The notes beneath the pieces are model-generated. The model saw only the letters and a program-made list of their open reading frames with translations. It did not search any database and had not been told where the DNA came from. A DNA stretch of 64,000 nt from Amycolatopsis rubida (GTDB lineage Bacteria; Actinomycetota; Actinomycetes; Mycobacteriales; Pseudonocardiaceae). Position numbers and translations under genes: made by a program. Each line of letters opens with the position of its first letter. The first letter of the stretch is position 1. This document shows positions 1-8,434 of the stretch, piece after piece. The DNA is taken from positions 171,323 through 235,322 of the forward strand of contig NZ_FOWC01000013.1 in assembly GCF_900115345.1 (NCBI RefSeq). The letters are read 5' to 3'.

Positions 1-1397
1 CCGTCCAGCATCGCGCGGATCGAGTCGACGGTGTCCCAGCCGTGGTTGCGCGGCACGGTGATGCCGAACTCGCGGTCGAGGGCGTCCATGAACGGCTCGG
101 GCATCTTCTCCCACACGCCCATGGTGCGGTCGCCTTGCACGTTCGAGTGGCCGCGCACCGGGCACAGGCCCGCGCCCGGCTTGCCGATCATCCCGCGCAC
201 CAGCGCCAGGTTCACGACCTCGGCGATCGTCGGCACCGCGTGCTTGTGCTGGGTCAGTCCCATCGCCCAGCAGTAGATCGTGCGCTCGGACGTCGCGATC
301 ATCCGCGCGAGGTGCTCGATCTGCTCGCGCTCCAGGCCGGTCGCCTTCTCCGTTTCCGGCCAGTCGATCTCGCGCAGCTGCTTGGCCCAGTCCTCGAAGC
401 CGTACGTGGACTTCTCCACGAACTCGCGGTCCACAACGGACCCCGGCGCGGCGTCCTCCCACTCCAGCAGCAGATGCCCGATCGCCTGGAACAGCGCGAG
501 GTCGCCGCCGAGCCGGATCTGCGCGAACTCGTCGGCCAGCGGCGTGCCCTTGCCGACCACGCCGCGCACGTTCTGCGGGTTCTTGAACCGCATCAGCCCG
601 GCCTCGGGCAACGGGTTGACCGCGACGACCTTGGCGCCGTGGCCCTTCGCCTGCTCCAGCGCGGACAGCATCCGCGGGTGGTTCGTGCCCGGATTCTGCC
701 CGACGACCACGATCAGGTCGGCCTGGTGGATGTCGGCCAGCGACACCGAACCCTTGCCGATGCCGGTGGTCGCCGACAGCGCCGCGCCCGACGATTCGTG
801 GCACATGTTCGAGCAGTCCGGCAGATTGTTCGTGCCGTACGCGCGCACCAGCAGCTGGTACACGAACGCGGCCTCGTTGCTGGTGCGGCCGGAGGTGTAG
901 AAGATCGCCTCGTCCGGGCTCGCCAGGCCGCGCAGTTCGTCAGCGATCAGGCCGAATGCGTCGTCCCAGGAGATCGGCTCGTAGTGCGAAGCGCCTTCGC
1001 GCAACACCATCGGCTCAGTCAGCCGGCCCTGCTGGCCCAGCCAGTAGTCGGTGCGCTCGTTCAGCTCGGAGACCGGATGCGCGGCGAAGAACTCCCGGCC
1101 GACACGGCGTTTCGTCGCCTCCTCGGCGACCGCCTTCGCGCCGTTCTCGCAGAACTCCGCCATCTTGCGCTTCTCGCCGTCGACCTGCCGCGGCTCGGGC
1201 CACGCGCAGCCCGGGCAGTCGAAGCCGTCCCGCTGGTTCAGCAGCCGCAGCGTGCGTGCGGTGCGGACCGGGCCCATCTGCTCCACCCCGCGCGCGAGCG
1301 AAACCGCGACTCCCGGGATTCCGGCCGCCCAGCCTTTGGGCTTGCCCACTTCGAGGCGGGCTTCGTCCACGTCACCAGTCGGAGCTTCGCGAGTCAT
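1..1397 (-). CDS. FdhF/YdeP-family molybdopterin oxidoreductase, alpha subunit (3' end beyond window)
   Basis: The minus-strand frame opens at an ATG at 1397 and stays open to the window edge, giving 465 codons of a protein usually over 700 residues, so the C-terminal part is missing. The N-terminal region reads MTREAPTGDVDEARLEVG, followed by a CPGCAWPEP segment, a small metal-site-like motif seen in the FdhF/YdeP group. Later come YTSGRTSNEAAF, GTNNLPDCSNMCHESS and VVGQNPGTNHPRMLSAL, all typical of the molybdopterin-binding domains of formate-dehydrogenase-like enzymes. The family transfers electrons from small substrates through a bis-MGD cofactor. YdeP-like members lack the classical N-terminal 4Fe-4S cysteine set, and their substrate is often unknown. 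I therefore do not assign formate as substrate. The gene is the first of several minus-strand genes and lies 46 nt downstream of the MFS gene. Confidence 0.9.
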   Translation of the reverse strand, partial: MTREAPTGDVDEARLEVGKPKGWAAGIPGVAVSLARGVEQMGPVRTARTLRLLNQRDGFDCPGCAWPEPRQVDGEKRKMAEFCENGAKAVAEEATKRRVGREFFAAHPVSELNERTDYWLGQQGRLTEPMVLREGASHYEPISWDDAFGLIADELRGLASPDEAIFYTSGRTSNEAAFVYQLLVRAYGTNNLPDCSNMCHESSGAALSATTGIGKGSVSLADIHQADLIVVVGQNPGTNHPRMLSALEQAKGHGAKVVAVNPLPEAGLMRFKNPQNVRGVVGKGTPLADEFAQIRLGGDLALFQAIGHLLLEWEDAAPGSVVDREFVEKSTYGFEDWAKQLREIDWPETEKATGLEREQIEHLARMIATSERTIYCWAMGLTQHKHAVPTIAEVVNLALVRGMIGKPGAGLCPVRGHSNVQGDRTMGVWEKMPEPFMDALDREFGITVPRNHGWDTVDSIRAMLD

Positions 1398-1443
1398 GGG
1401 CACATCGTCCGCCTTTGCGGCGCGGAACCCAAGACGGGGGTCG

Positions 1444-2787
1444 TCACACCGCCTCCCGCCGGTCCCGTTCGCGGCGTTCGGCGCGCACCAGCGCGCGGTC
1501 CGCGGCGGTCACGATCAGCAGCAAGCCGCTGGTCACGATCAGCACGACGGCCAGCCGGTGCAGTCCGCCGGAGTCGGCGTGCCCGCCATAGCACTGGGCG
1601 ATGACCGTGGCCGCGACTATCGCGCCGAGGTATTGCGCGGTCCGGAAGAGCCCGCTCGCGGTGCCCATCGTCTCGGCCGGGGTTTCGCGGTAGAGCGTCG
1701 TCTGGTTGGCGACGCTGGTGAGCCCCTGGGCCAGACCGAACAACGCGGCGAGCACGAGCAGCCAGATCAGCGCGGTGCCGTCGTTCACGAACAGCAGCGC
1801 GACGGATCCGGCCAGGAGCGCGGCGCCGACCAGCAGCAGCCGCAGCCGGACGCCGGTGGGCCGTCCGGACAGCGCGGCCGCGCCCACCGCTATCCCGGAC
1901 ATCGGCAGGAGCAGGAGCCCCGCGGCGGATTCGGCGAACCCGCGCGCCTCCTCAAGCCACTGCACGTAGCCGAACATGATCGTGTAGATCGCCAGAAAAC
2001 TCAGTGCCTGCCGCGAATACGTGCGCAGCACCGGGCCGTTCGCGGCGAGCATCCGCAGGTCGATGAACGGCTTCCGGGCACGCAGTTCGACCCTCGCGAA
2101 CAGCCCGCCGAGCACGATCGCCGCGGCCAGCAGCCACAGATCGCCGATGCCGGGCTCCATCAGGTAGCACAGCAACACCAGCAGCGCGGCGGAAAACAGC
2201 GCGATCCCGGCGACGTCGATCCGCTCCGCCGGCTTCTCGGCCGGGGTGTCCTTGGGCACCCACAGGAGAGTCAGCACGAGGGAAATCCCGGCCAGCGGCA
2301 GGTTCACCGCGAAGATCGCCGGCCAGCCGAAGAGCGCGATGAGCACGCCGCCGAGCGTCGGGCCGATGACCATGACTGTCTGCGAGGACATCGCCAGCAC
2401 GGACAGCACCCGAGCCGGAACGCCCTCGCCGATCTCGTCAGCGCGCCGCCGCAGGACCGCCATCGCGGCCGGGAACCCGGCGCAGGTGCCGATGCCGAGC
2501 ACCGCTCGGACGCCGGTGAGCCATTCGACGGAGATCGGGATCATCCCGGCGACCCCGGCCACCATCACGACGGACGCGCCGCCGAGCAGCACGCGCCGCG
2601 CGCCGTAGCGGTCGACGAGCAGTCCGACGACCGGCTGCCCGATCGCGGTGGCCAGGTACAACGAGGAAATCAGCCAGGCCGTGCGGCCCGGTCCGGCGCC
2701 GAAGGCCTGCCCGATCGGGACGAGCGCGACGGCGATGAGCGTGGAGTTGATCGGGTTCAGCACGGCGCTCGCGACCAGCGGGGTCAC
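1444..2787 (-). CDS. MFS transporter, DHA2-like drug exporter
   Basis: This is a 447-residue polytopic membrane protein of the major facilitator superfamily. The first helix carries NPINSTLIAVALVPIGQAF and the loop after helix 2 carries the family A-motif-like GLLVDRYGARRVLLGG. The pattern fits H+-coupled drug exporters, and no substrate can be read from sequence. The start used is a GTG at 2787, but it has no visible ribosome-binding site. The frame stays open upstream, and a CTG at 2838 would add 17 residues (beginning LTNTATAPAKSRFG); an AGGAG lies only 2 nt before it, so the real start is uncertain. The gene follows the MarR gene on the same strand, and a MarR-controlled efflux operon is the natural reading. 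Confidence 0.88.
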   Translation of the reverse strand: MTPLVASAVLNPINSTLIAVALVPIGQAFGAGPGRTAWLISSLYLATAIGQPVVGLLVDRYGARRVLLGGASVVMVAGVAGMIPISVEWLTGVRAVLGIGTCAGFPAAMAVLRRRADEIGEGVPARVLSVLAMSSQTVMVIGPTLGGVLIALFGWPAIFAVNLPLAGISLVLTLLWVPKDTPAEKPAERIDVAGIALFSAALLVLLCYLMEPGIGDLWLLAAAIVLGGLFARVELRARKPFIDLRMLAANGPVLRTYSRQALSFLAIYTIMFGYVQWLEEARGFAESAAGLLLLPMSGIAVGAAALSGRPTGVRLRLLLVGAALLAGSVALLFVNDGTALIWLLVLAALFGLAQGLTSVANQTTLYRETPAETMGTASGLFRTAQYLGAIVAATVIAQCYGGHADSGGLHRLAVVLIVTSGLLLIVTAADRALVRAERRERDRREAV

Positions 2788-2859
2788 CAGGCGCGCGCCG
2801 AACCGGGATTTCGCGGGGGCGGTCGCGGTGTTCGTCAGTGCTCCTCGGGTTGGACAGGG

Positions 2860-3306
2860 TCAGCGCTGGGCGATCCGCTGCAGCAAGGGCAGCGCGCGCC
2901 GGACCGTTTCGAGTTCGTCTTCGGTCAGCTCGCCGGTCAGCGCGGCGGCGAGCCATTCGTCGCGGTGCTGCCGGATCCCGATGACGGTCTTCGCGCCGAG
3001 ATCGGAGAGCGAAATCACCACGCGCCTGCCGTCGGCCGGGTCGCGCGTGCGGTTCAGGTAGCCGAGCGAGTCGAGCACGCCGAGCGTCGCGGCCATCGAC
3101 TGCTGCCGCACGTGCTCCGCGGCGGCCAGTTCGGCCTGAGTCCCGGGCCCTTCGCGATGCAGCCGGTTGAGCACGGCGGTCTGCGTCGGCGTGAGGATCT
3201 CGGCGTTGTCGACCTGGCGCAGCCTGCGGTGCAGCTGGCCGACGACGCCGCGGATCCAGCCTGCGGACTCGGCGACGCGCGGGGGGACGAGCGGGTCATC
3301 GGACAT
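2860..3306 (-). CDS. MarR-family transcriptional regulator
   Basis: A 148-residue winged-helix regulator. The DNA-binding core runs from LTPTQTAVLNRLHREGPGT through the recognition region HVRQQSMAATLGVLDSLGYL to the wing containing DPADGRRVVISLSDLG, the classic MarR wing signature. It probably represses itself and the MFS exporter immediately downstream, with release by a small aromatic ligand as is usual for the family; this is inference. An ATG at 3306 is chosen because a TAGACT hexamer ends 6 nt before it, which fits a leaderless transcript; the Met two codons upstream would lie inside that promoter. An inverted repeat suitable as a MarR operator lies at 3323-3334. Confidence 0.9.
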   Translation of the reverse strand: MSDDPLVPPRVAESAGWIRGVVGQLHRRLRQVDNAEILTPTQTAVLNRLHREGPGTQAELAAAEHVRQQSMAATLGVLDSLGYLNRTRDPADGRRVVISLSDLGAKTVIGIRQHRDEWLAAALTGELTEDELETVRRALPLLQRIAQR

Positions 3307-3334
3307 AAGCACAGTCTAGCCTGTTGAGTTCAAC
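3307..3334 (-). promoter_or_regulatory. Promoter and putative MarR operator for the marR-MFS operon
   Basis: On the minus strand TAGACT (3318-3313) is followed by 6 nt and then the ATG at 3306, the spacing of a leaderless transcript. Just upstream, the arms GTTGA and TCAAC (3323-3334, 2-nt centre) form an inverted repeat at a position where a bound repressor would block RNA polymerase. Self-binding by the MarR protein is inferred from placement. Confidence 0.5.
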
Positions 3335-3357
3335 CTGTGCATCAGTGGCCGGAAAGA

Positions 3358-3406
3358 CGTGAAGGGCTCCGTGCGGGAATCAGATTCCGGCACGGAGCCC
3401 TTCGCG
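3358..3406 (-). terminator. Strong hairpin downstream of the small membrane protein gene
   Basis: A perfect 14-bp stem pairs 3361-3374 with 3390-3403, extendable to about 17 bp through one G-T pair. The loop can itself fold into a 5-bp stem (GGAAT with ATTCC). It begins 10-13 nt after the stop codon of the gene ending at 3416 and precedes the marR promoter, so it probably separates the two transcription units. The T-run after it is weak. Confidence 0.6.
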
Positions 3407-3415
3407 GACGTGTGG

Positions 3416-3757
3416 CTAGAGCGGCTGGCCGCTGGTCCCGGCCGGGGAGCCGAGCCCGACGATGTACCCGATGTTCTCGTCGTTCACCCCGATCGGCTGA
3501 ACCTGGTGCACCACGATCGCCGCGGCGATCAGCAGGACCAGGCCGGCGATCGCCGCGATCCCGGGCCAGCGGCTCGGCGCCGCGCCGCCGCGGCCGTACA
3601 CCGGTGACGGGGCGCTGCGGCGTTCGCGTTTGCGCCGCTTCTTCATGTCCTTCTTGGCGCCGAGCCACGCGTCCCGCTGGGCGTGCTTGCGCCACTCCGG
3701 GTCCATGAGGTCCGGATGGGTTTCCATCCGGTCGTCCGGATCCTCCGGCCGAGTCAT
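3416..3757 (-). CDS. Small single-pass membrane protein of unknown function
   Basis: A 113-residue protein with a highly charged, Arg/Lys-rich cytoplasmic N-terminal half (including KKDMKKRRKRERR). One hydrophobic helix follows at about residues 66-85 (IAAIAGLVLLIAAAIVV), then a short extracellular tail. I do not recognise a named domain. The ATG at 3757 follows a purine-rich ribosome-binding site (GGGGGAAAGG). The gene is divergent from valS with only about 60 bp between the two starts, so their promoters overlap or abut. A role linked to valS is not implied. Confidence 0.75.
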   Translation of the reverse strand: MTRPEDPDDRMETHPDLMDPEWRKHAQRDAWLGAKKDMKKRRKRERRSAPSPVYGRGGAAPSRWPGIAAIAGLVLLIAAAIVVHQVQPIGVNDENIGYIVGLGSPAGTSGQPL

Positions 3758-3803
3758 CGGCGCACCGCCTTTCCCCCTGCGTAACCCCGCCGCGGCGGGT
3801 TCG

Positions 3804-3817
3804 TAGACTTGTCCATT
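3804..3817 (+). promoter_or_regulatory. Leaderless-type promoter of valS
   Basis: TAGACT at 3804-3809 ends 8 nt before the GTG at 3818 and no Shine-Dalgarno sequence precedes that GTG. The arrangement mirrors several other genes in this window. Confidence 0.45.
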
Positions 3818-6445
3818 GTGACCGAGAACGCTCCGCAGCAGAAAACCGACCTTCCGGGTGCCTGGGACCCGGCCGCCGAGGAAGCCCCGATGTACGACCG
3901 CTGGGTAGCGGCCGGGTACTTCACGGCCGACGCTTCGTCGGAGAAGCCGCCGTTCTCGATCGTACTGCCGCCGCCGAACGTCACCGGCAGCCTGCACATG
4001 GGCCACGCGCTCAACCACACCCTGATGGACGCGATGAGCCGCCGCCGCCGGATGCAGGGCTACGAGGTGCTCTGGCTGCCGGGCATGGACCACGCGGGCA
4101 TCGCGACGCAGAACGTCGTCGAGCGCCAGCTGGCCGGCGAGGGCCGGTCGCGCCACGACCTGGGCCGCGAGAAGTTCGTCGAGCGAGTCTGGGAGTGGAA
4201 GGCCGAGTACGGCGGCAAGATCCTCGGCCAGATGAAGCGGCTCGGCGACGGCGTCGACTGGTCGCGCGAGCGCTTCACCATGGACGAGAACCTGTCCAAG
4301 GCCGTCCAGACGGTGTTCAAGAACTTCTACGAGGCCGGCCTCATCTACCGCGCCGAGCGGATCATCAACTGGTGCCCGCGCTGCCAGACGGCGCTGTCGG
4401 ACATCGAGGTCGACCACAGCGACGACGACGGCGAACTCGTGTCGATCCGCTACGGCGACGGCGACGCCTCGATCGTCGTGGCCACCACCCGCGCGGAGAC
4501 GATGCTCGGCGACACCGCGGTCGCCGTCCACCCGGACGACGAGCGCTACACGCACCTGGTCGGCACCGAGATCGAGCTGCCGCTGACCGGCCGGAAGATC
4601 CCGGTGGTCGCCGACCGGCACGTCGACCCGGAGTTCGGCACCGGCGCGGTGAAGGTGACCCCGGCGCACGACCCGAACGACTTCGAGATCGGCCGCCGTC
4701 ACGACCTGCCGATGCTGACCGTGATGAACGAGCGCGCCGAGGTCACCGTGCCCGGTCCGTTCGAGGGTCTCGACCGCTTCGAGGCACGTCCCGCGGTGGT
4801 CGCCGCGCTGCGCGAGCAGGGCCGGATCGTCGCGGAGAAGCGGCCGTACGTGCACGCGGTCGGGCACTGCTCCCGCTGCGACACGGTCGTCGAGCCGCGG
4901 CTGTCGCTGCAGTGGTGGGTCAAGGTCGCCGAGCTGGCCCAGGCCGCGGGCGACGCGGTGCGCGACGGGCGGACGAAGATCCACCCGGCCGAGCTGGAGA
5001 AGCGGTACTTCGACTGGGTCGACAACATGCACGACTGGACGATTTCCCGCCAGCTGTGGTGGGGGCACCGGATCCCGGTCTGGTACGGGCCCGACGGCGA
5101 GGTCGTGTGCGTGGGTCCGGACGAGCAGCCGCCCTCCGGCGAGGGCTGGACGCAGGATCCGGACGTGCTCGACACGTGGTTCTCGTCGGGGCTGTGGCCG
5201 ATGTCGACCATGGGGTGGCCCGGGGAGACCGCGGATCTGGCGAAGTTCTATCCGACCAGTGTGCTGTCCACCGGATACGACATCCTCTTCTTCTGGGTTG
5301 TCCGGATGATGATGTTCGGCGTGCAGGAGATGGACGGGCGGCAGCCCTTCGACCATGTTTACCTGCACGGGCTGATTCGCGACGCGCACGGCAAGAAGAT
5401 GTCCAAGTCGCGCGGGAATGTCCTCGATCCGCTGGAGTGGATGGACGCTTACGGGGCGGATGCCACCCGGTTCACGCTCGCTCGCGGGGCCAACCCGGGT
5501 GCGGATATGGCGCTTGCCGACGAATGGGCCGCCGGATCGCGGAATTTCTGCACGAAGCTGTGGAATGCCAGCAAGTTCGCGATGATGAACGGGGCGACCG
5601 CCGAGGGTGCGCTGCCGCCCGCTTCCGAGCTGACCGAGCCGGACCGGTGGATTCTCGGGCGGCTCGCGGCGCTGGTGTCCGAAGTGGACGGGTTGTTCGA
5701 GGACTTCCAGTTCGCCAAGGTCGCCAATGCGCTGTACCAGTTCACCTGGAACGAGTTGTGCGACTGGTACCTGGAGCTGGCCAAGGTTCAGTTGTACCAA
5801 GGGGATTCCGCGCGGGTCGAGGCTACCCGGAAGGTGCTCGGGCAGGTGCTGGACACTGTCCTCCGGTTGCTGCACCCGTTCGTTCCGTTCGTGACGGAGA
5901 AGCTGTGGACGGCGTTGACGGGTGGCGAGTCGCTGGTGATCGCTGCTTGGCCCACGGCGGTCGAGGGGTATGCGGATCCGGTTGCCGACGCCCGGGTCGC
6001 CGACGTGCGGAAGCTGATTACCGAGATCCGGCGGTTCCGGGCCGATCAGGGGTTGAAGCCGGGGCAGAAGGTCGCGGCCCGGTTGACGGGGGAGGCGTTC
6101 CCCGATGGGCATTCTGGCGCGATCCGGTCGCTGGTGCGGCTGACCGAGCCGGAGGACGGGTTCTCGGCCAGTGCTTCCGTGGAGGTCGCGCTGGCCGGCG
6201 GCGTGGTGACGGTGGAGTTGGATACCTCCGGGACCATCGACGTCGCTGCTGAGCGGAAGCGGTTGGAGAAGGACCTCGGGGCCGCGCGGAAGGAATTGGC
6301 GCAGACTGAGGGGAAGCTGGGGAATGAGGCGTTTATCGCCAAGGCTCCGGAGCAGGTGATCGAGAAGATCAAGCTGCGGCGGGAGACTGCGGTGGCCGAT
6401 ATTGGGCGGATCGAGGCTCGGTTGGGGGCGTTGCCTGCTTCCTGA
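3818..6445 (+). CDS. valS: Valyl-tRNA synthetase
   Basis: An 875-residue class I aminoacyl-tRNA synthetase that charges tRNA-Val with valine and edits threonine. It shows the N-terminal motif PPPNVTGSLHMGHALNHT with HMGH at about residues 60-63, and the KMSKS loop as KKMSKSRGNVLDP near residue 527. Between them lies the CP1 editing domain with TTRAETMLGDTAVAVHP. A C-terminal coiled-coil arm is visible (ERKRLEKDLGAARKELAQTEGKL). Length is normal for the family. The GTG at 3818 is preferred over a TTG at 3809 because the TTG overlaps the -10 hexamer. In mycobacteria valS is followed directly by folC; here two minus-strand genes are inserted between them. Confidence 0.97.
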   Translation: MTENAPQQKTDLPGAWDPAAEEAPMYDRWVAAGYFTADASSEKPPFSIVLPPPNVTGSLHMGHALNHTLMDAMSRRRRMQGYEVLWLPGMDHAGIATQNVVERQLAGEGRSRHDLGREKFVERVWEWKAEYGGKILGQMKRLGDGVDWSRERFTMDENLSKAVQTVFKNFYEAGLIYRAERIINWCPRCQTALSDIEVDHSDDDGELVSIRYGDGDASIVVATTRAETMLGDTAVAVHPDDERYTHLVGTEIELPLTGRKIPVVADRHVDPEFGTGAVKVTPAHDPNDFEIGRRHDLPMLTVMNERAEVTVPGPFEGLDRFEARPAVVAALREQGRIVAEKRPYVHAVGHCSRCDTVVEPRLSLQWWVKVAELAQAAGDAVRDGRTKIHPAELEKRYFDWVDNMHDWTISRQLWWGHRIPVWYGPDGEVVCVGPDEQPPSGEGWTQDPDVLDTWFSSGLWPMSTMGWPGETADLAKFYPTSVLSTGYDILFFWVVRMMMFGVQEMDGRQPFDHVYLHGLIRDAHGKKMSKSRGNVLDPLEWMDAYGADATRFTLARGANPGADMALADEWAAGSRNFCTKLWNASKFAMMNGATAEGALPPASELTEPDRWILGRLAALVSEVDGLFEDFQFAKVANALYQFTWNELCDWYLELAKVQLYQGDSARVEATRKVLGQVLDTVLRLLHPFVPFVTEKLWTALTGGESLVIAAWPTAVEGYADPVADARVADVRKLITEIRRFRADQGLKPGQKVAARLTGEAFPDGHSGAIRSLVRLTEPEDGFSASASVEVALAGGVVTVELDTSGTIDVAAERKRLEKDLGAARKELAQTEGKLGNEAFIAKAPEQVIEKIKLRRETAVADIGRIEARLGALPAS

Positions 6446-6506
6446 GTGTGGCTCGTCGCCTGGGGCGACATCGCTTGGGGGGCACCCCGAAGCTTGAGTG
6501 TGCTGA

Positions 6507-6563
6507 CGGTTCGGGGGTGCTTGTCAAGGCGGGAAAGATGCCTTGACAAGCACCCCCGAACCG
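6507..6563. repeat. Perfect 24-bp inverted repeat in the valS 3' region
   Basis: Positions 6507-6530 and 6540-6563 are exact reverse complements with a 9-nt loop (6531-6539). One arm ends in CCTTGACAAGCACC-type sequence. No T-run follows on either strand, so it is not a textbook intrinsic terminator, although it lies between the convergent valS and SGNH genes. It may be a dispersed palindromic repeat or a very stable RNA end. Confidence 0.85.
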
Positions 6564-6640
6564 CAGGGAGGCTTCGGATCGGGGTGCGGGGGAGGGGCTG
6601 GGTGCCTCGGCTGTTGGGTGCGCTGGTGCGGTTTTAGAGA

Positions 6641-6666
6641 CGTGAGGGTTCCCCTCACGGCGTTTT
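6641..6666. terminator. Bidirectional terminator between valS and the SGNH hydrolase gene
   Basis: CGTGAGGG (6641-6648) pairs with CCCTCACG (6652-6659) around a 3-nt loop. A TTTT run follows at 6663-6666 on the plus strand. On the minus strand the hairpin starts just after the TAA of the SGNH gene. A near-identical hairpin sequence recurs at 18175-18198. Confidence 0.65.
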
Positions 6667-7540
6667 AGCGGAGTTGTTGGCGGATGACTTTTGCTTCGCC
6701 TGCCATTCCTGCGTAGAGCGGGTGGTAGGAGGCTGCGGCCAGCAGGTTGAGGTCTTTGCCGTTGATCCAGGCGACGCCGGGGCCCTTGCAGGCGTCGTGG
6801 CCAAGGGACGGGGTGTAGGTGTCCACATAGGACGACTGGCCGTCTGCTTCGACTGCGTTGCTTACTGCCGCGTTCAGGGCTTCTTCAACGCTGGAGAGCC
6901 AGGCGTAGTCGCCGTTCGCGAAGGGCAGGACGTCGGGGCAGTAGCCTTCTTCGGGGGCGATGCGCGGGTAGCCGATGGCCAGCACCTTGGCGTGGGGCGA
7001 GCGGGCGTGGATTCCGGCCAGTACCTGCTGGATAGCTGCTTGCGTCTTGGAGAGCAGCGCCTTCATCGTGTCTACGCCGTCAACGGTGAAGTGCTGCTGG
7101 CACGGGTTTCCGGTCGGGTCCGAGGCGCGCAAGGTGGGGCAGGTGTCCACCAGCTTGCCGAACAGGCCCGAATCATTGCCGCCGATGCCGACGGTCACCA
7201 GGTCGGTGTCGGGGCGCAGTGCGGAGAACTGCGGGGCGTTCTGGCCCAGCGGCACGCTTTGCGCGCTGGTCATGTCCGACGTGTCCGCGCCGCCGCAGCT
7301 GACGTCGGTGAAGCGGTCCACGTCCAGGGAGTCCGCGACCATCGACGGGTAGTTGGACGTCGAGCGGAAGCAGCCGAACGGATCCAGCCGGGGCAGCGGG
7401 ATGAGCGGGCCCGACGTGTACGAGTCGCCCAAGGCGACGTAGTGGCGGTAGTGCCGGGGCGCGGCGCTCGCGGCCGCCGCCGCCGACAGAAGCAGTGCGA
7501 TTGCCGCGATCGCGGCCAGCACGATTCGGATGGTGCGCAT
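6665..7540 (-). CDS. Secreted SGNH/GDSL-type esterase or lipase
   Basis: A 291-residue protein with a clear Sec signal peptide (about residues 1-27, ending ASAAP). Block I is HYVALGDSYTSG with the nucleophile Ser at about residue 40. Block III is GIGGNDSGL, and the C-terminal catalytic His is in SYHPLYAG. Cysteines spread through the mature part (FGCF, VSCGG, DTC, PCQQ) suggest disulfides, as in the Streptomyces extracellular SGNH lipases and esterases. It should hydrolyse an ester outside the cell; the substrate is unknown. The gene is convergent with valS and shares a terminator with it. The ATG at 7540 begins a typical n-region with two arginines. Confidence 0.9.
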   Translation of the reverse strand: MRTIRIVLAAIAAIALLLSAAAAASAAPRHYRHYVALGDSYTSGPLIPLPRLDPFGCFRSTSNYPSMVADSLDVDRFTDVSCGGADTSDMTSAQSVPLGQNAPQFSALRPDTDLVTVGIGGNDSGLFGKLVDTCPTLRASDPTGNPCQQHFTVDGVDTMKALLSKTQAAIQQVLAGIHARSPHAKVLAIGYPRIAPEEGYCPDVLPFANGDYAWLSSVEEALNAAVSNAVEADGQSSYVDTYTPSLGHDACKGPGVAWINGKDLNLLAAASYHPLYAGMAGEAKVIRQQLR

Positions 7541-7633
7541 GCGAAACCCGTCCTCCCTAGCGGTCGACCCGCTTTACCTTTCGGCAAGCGGGGCGCGAGC
7601 GCTCTCCGCCGATCGGGTGGTCGGGGCGGGTTT

Positions 7634-8266
7634 TCACCCGGCTGCGGGGTGATCCACGGGTTTCCGCCAGATCAGCAGGTGCCGCCAGAACACCAGCGGA
7701 CGGACTGTGCTGCCGGGAAGCAGGCGCGCGGCGTCGCGGCGGACGTCGTTCAGCGGCGGGAATTTCATGTGCACTGGGGCCTTGGCGACCGGGTCCGGGC
7801 CGCCGTTGAGGCGGTCTCCGGCGAAGACGATCAGCCTGGCCGCGACGTTCGCGGGGACGGCGACGAGTTCGCGGGCGTAGTCGCCGGGGCGGCTGGGGCG
7901 GGCACAGCCGAGGACCGCGAGGACGCCGCCGGGGGCGAGCGCGTCGCGCAGTCTCGTGACGGTGTCGAACGGGACGTGGTGCAGGGAAGCCAAGCAGGAG
8001 ATGTAGGCGTAGGCATCGGGTTCCAGCTGCTCGGTCGTCACGTCTGCGCGGCGGTACTCCACTGTGCCTGGTCCTGGCGAACCGGCGGACGTCGCGCGGG
8101 TGATCATTTCGGCCGACGTGTCGATGCCTTCGACGGTCATCCCGGCGGCGGCCAGCTTGCGGGCGAACCGGCCGTCGCCGCAGCCGACGTCCAGGGCACG
8201 GCCGGGGCCCGGCGGCAGGAGCCGGAGCAAGGCCGGGTGATAGTGATGGTTGTGGTCGAAGGGCAT
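7634..8266 (-). CDS. Class I SAM-dependent methyltransferase
   Basis: A 210-residue protein with the Rossmann-type SAM-binding motif I ALDVGCGDGRFARKLA (about residues 24-39), motif II VEGIDTSAEMI and a post-motif region ISCLASLHHVPF. This is the layout of UbiE/Methyltransf_11-type enzymes. A hydrophobic, arginine-rich C-terminal half probably contacts the acceptor, which cannot be identified. The gene is divergent from folC and is one of two accessory genes that separate folC from valS. Confidence 0.85.
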   Translation of the reverse strand: MPFDHNHHYHPALLRLLPPGPGRALDVGCGDGRFARKLAAAGMTVEGIDTSAEMITRATSAGSPGPGTVEYRRADVTTEQLEPDAYAYISCLASLHHVPFDTVTRLRDALAPGGVLAVLGCARPSRPGDYARELVAVPANVAARLIVFAGDRLNGGPDPVAKAPVHMKFPPLNDVRRDAARLLPGSTVRPLVFWRHLLIWRKPVDHPAAG

Positions 8267-8434
8267 GTGCCCGACCTTGCCACGGATCGCTGCGGGCGTG
8301 ATCGCGCCGAGGCCCCGGGGCCGCTGGGCGCGCGGCGGCCCCGGGTACGCTCGACGGTGTGCCGGGCCGAACCTTTCGCCTGGTCTTCCCGGTCGCGCGA
8401 CCGCGCCGGGACAGCGACTTCAAGGAGTGCACGA

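Noticed and set aside
42..1604. Plus-strand open frame of 520 codons at the left end
   Set aside because: It is the shadow of the oxidoreductase gene on the opposite strand, whose translation carries family motifs.
3416..6112. Long minus-strand open frame across valS
   Set aside because: It is the antisense of valS in a high-GC genome; only its last 113 codons (from 3757) form a credible gene with its own start and ribosome-binding site.
6674..8434. In-frame upstream extension of folC
   Set aside because: It runs antisense to the SGNH and methyltransferase genes and resembles no protein; the GTG at 8435 has a clear ribosome-binding site.
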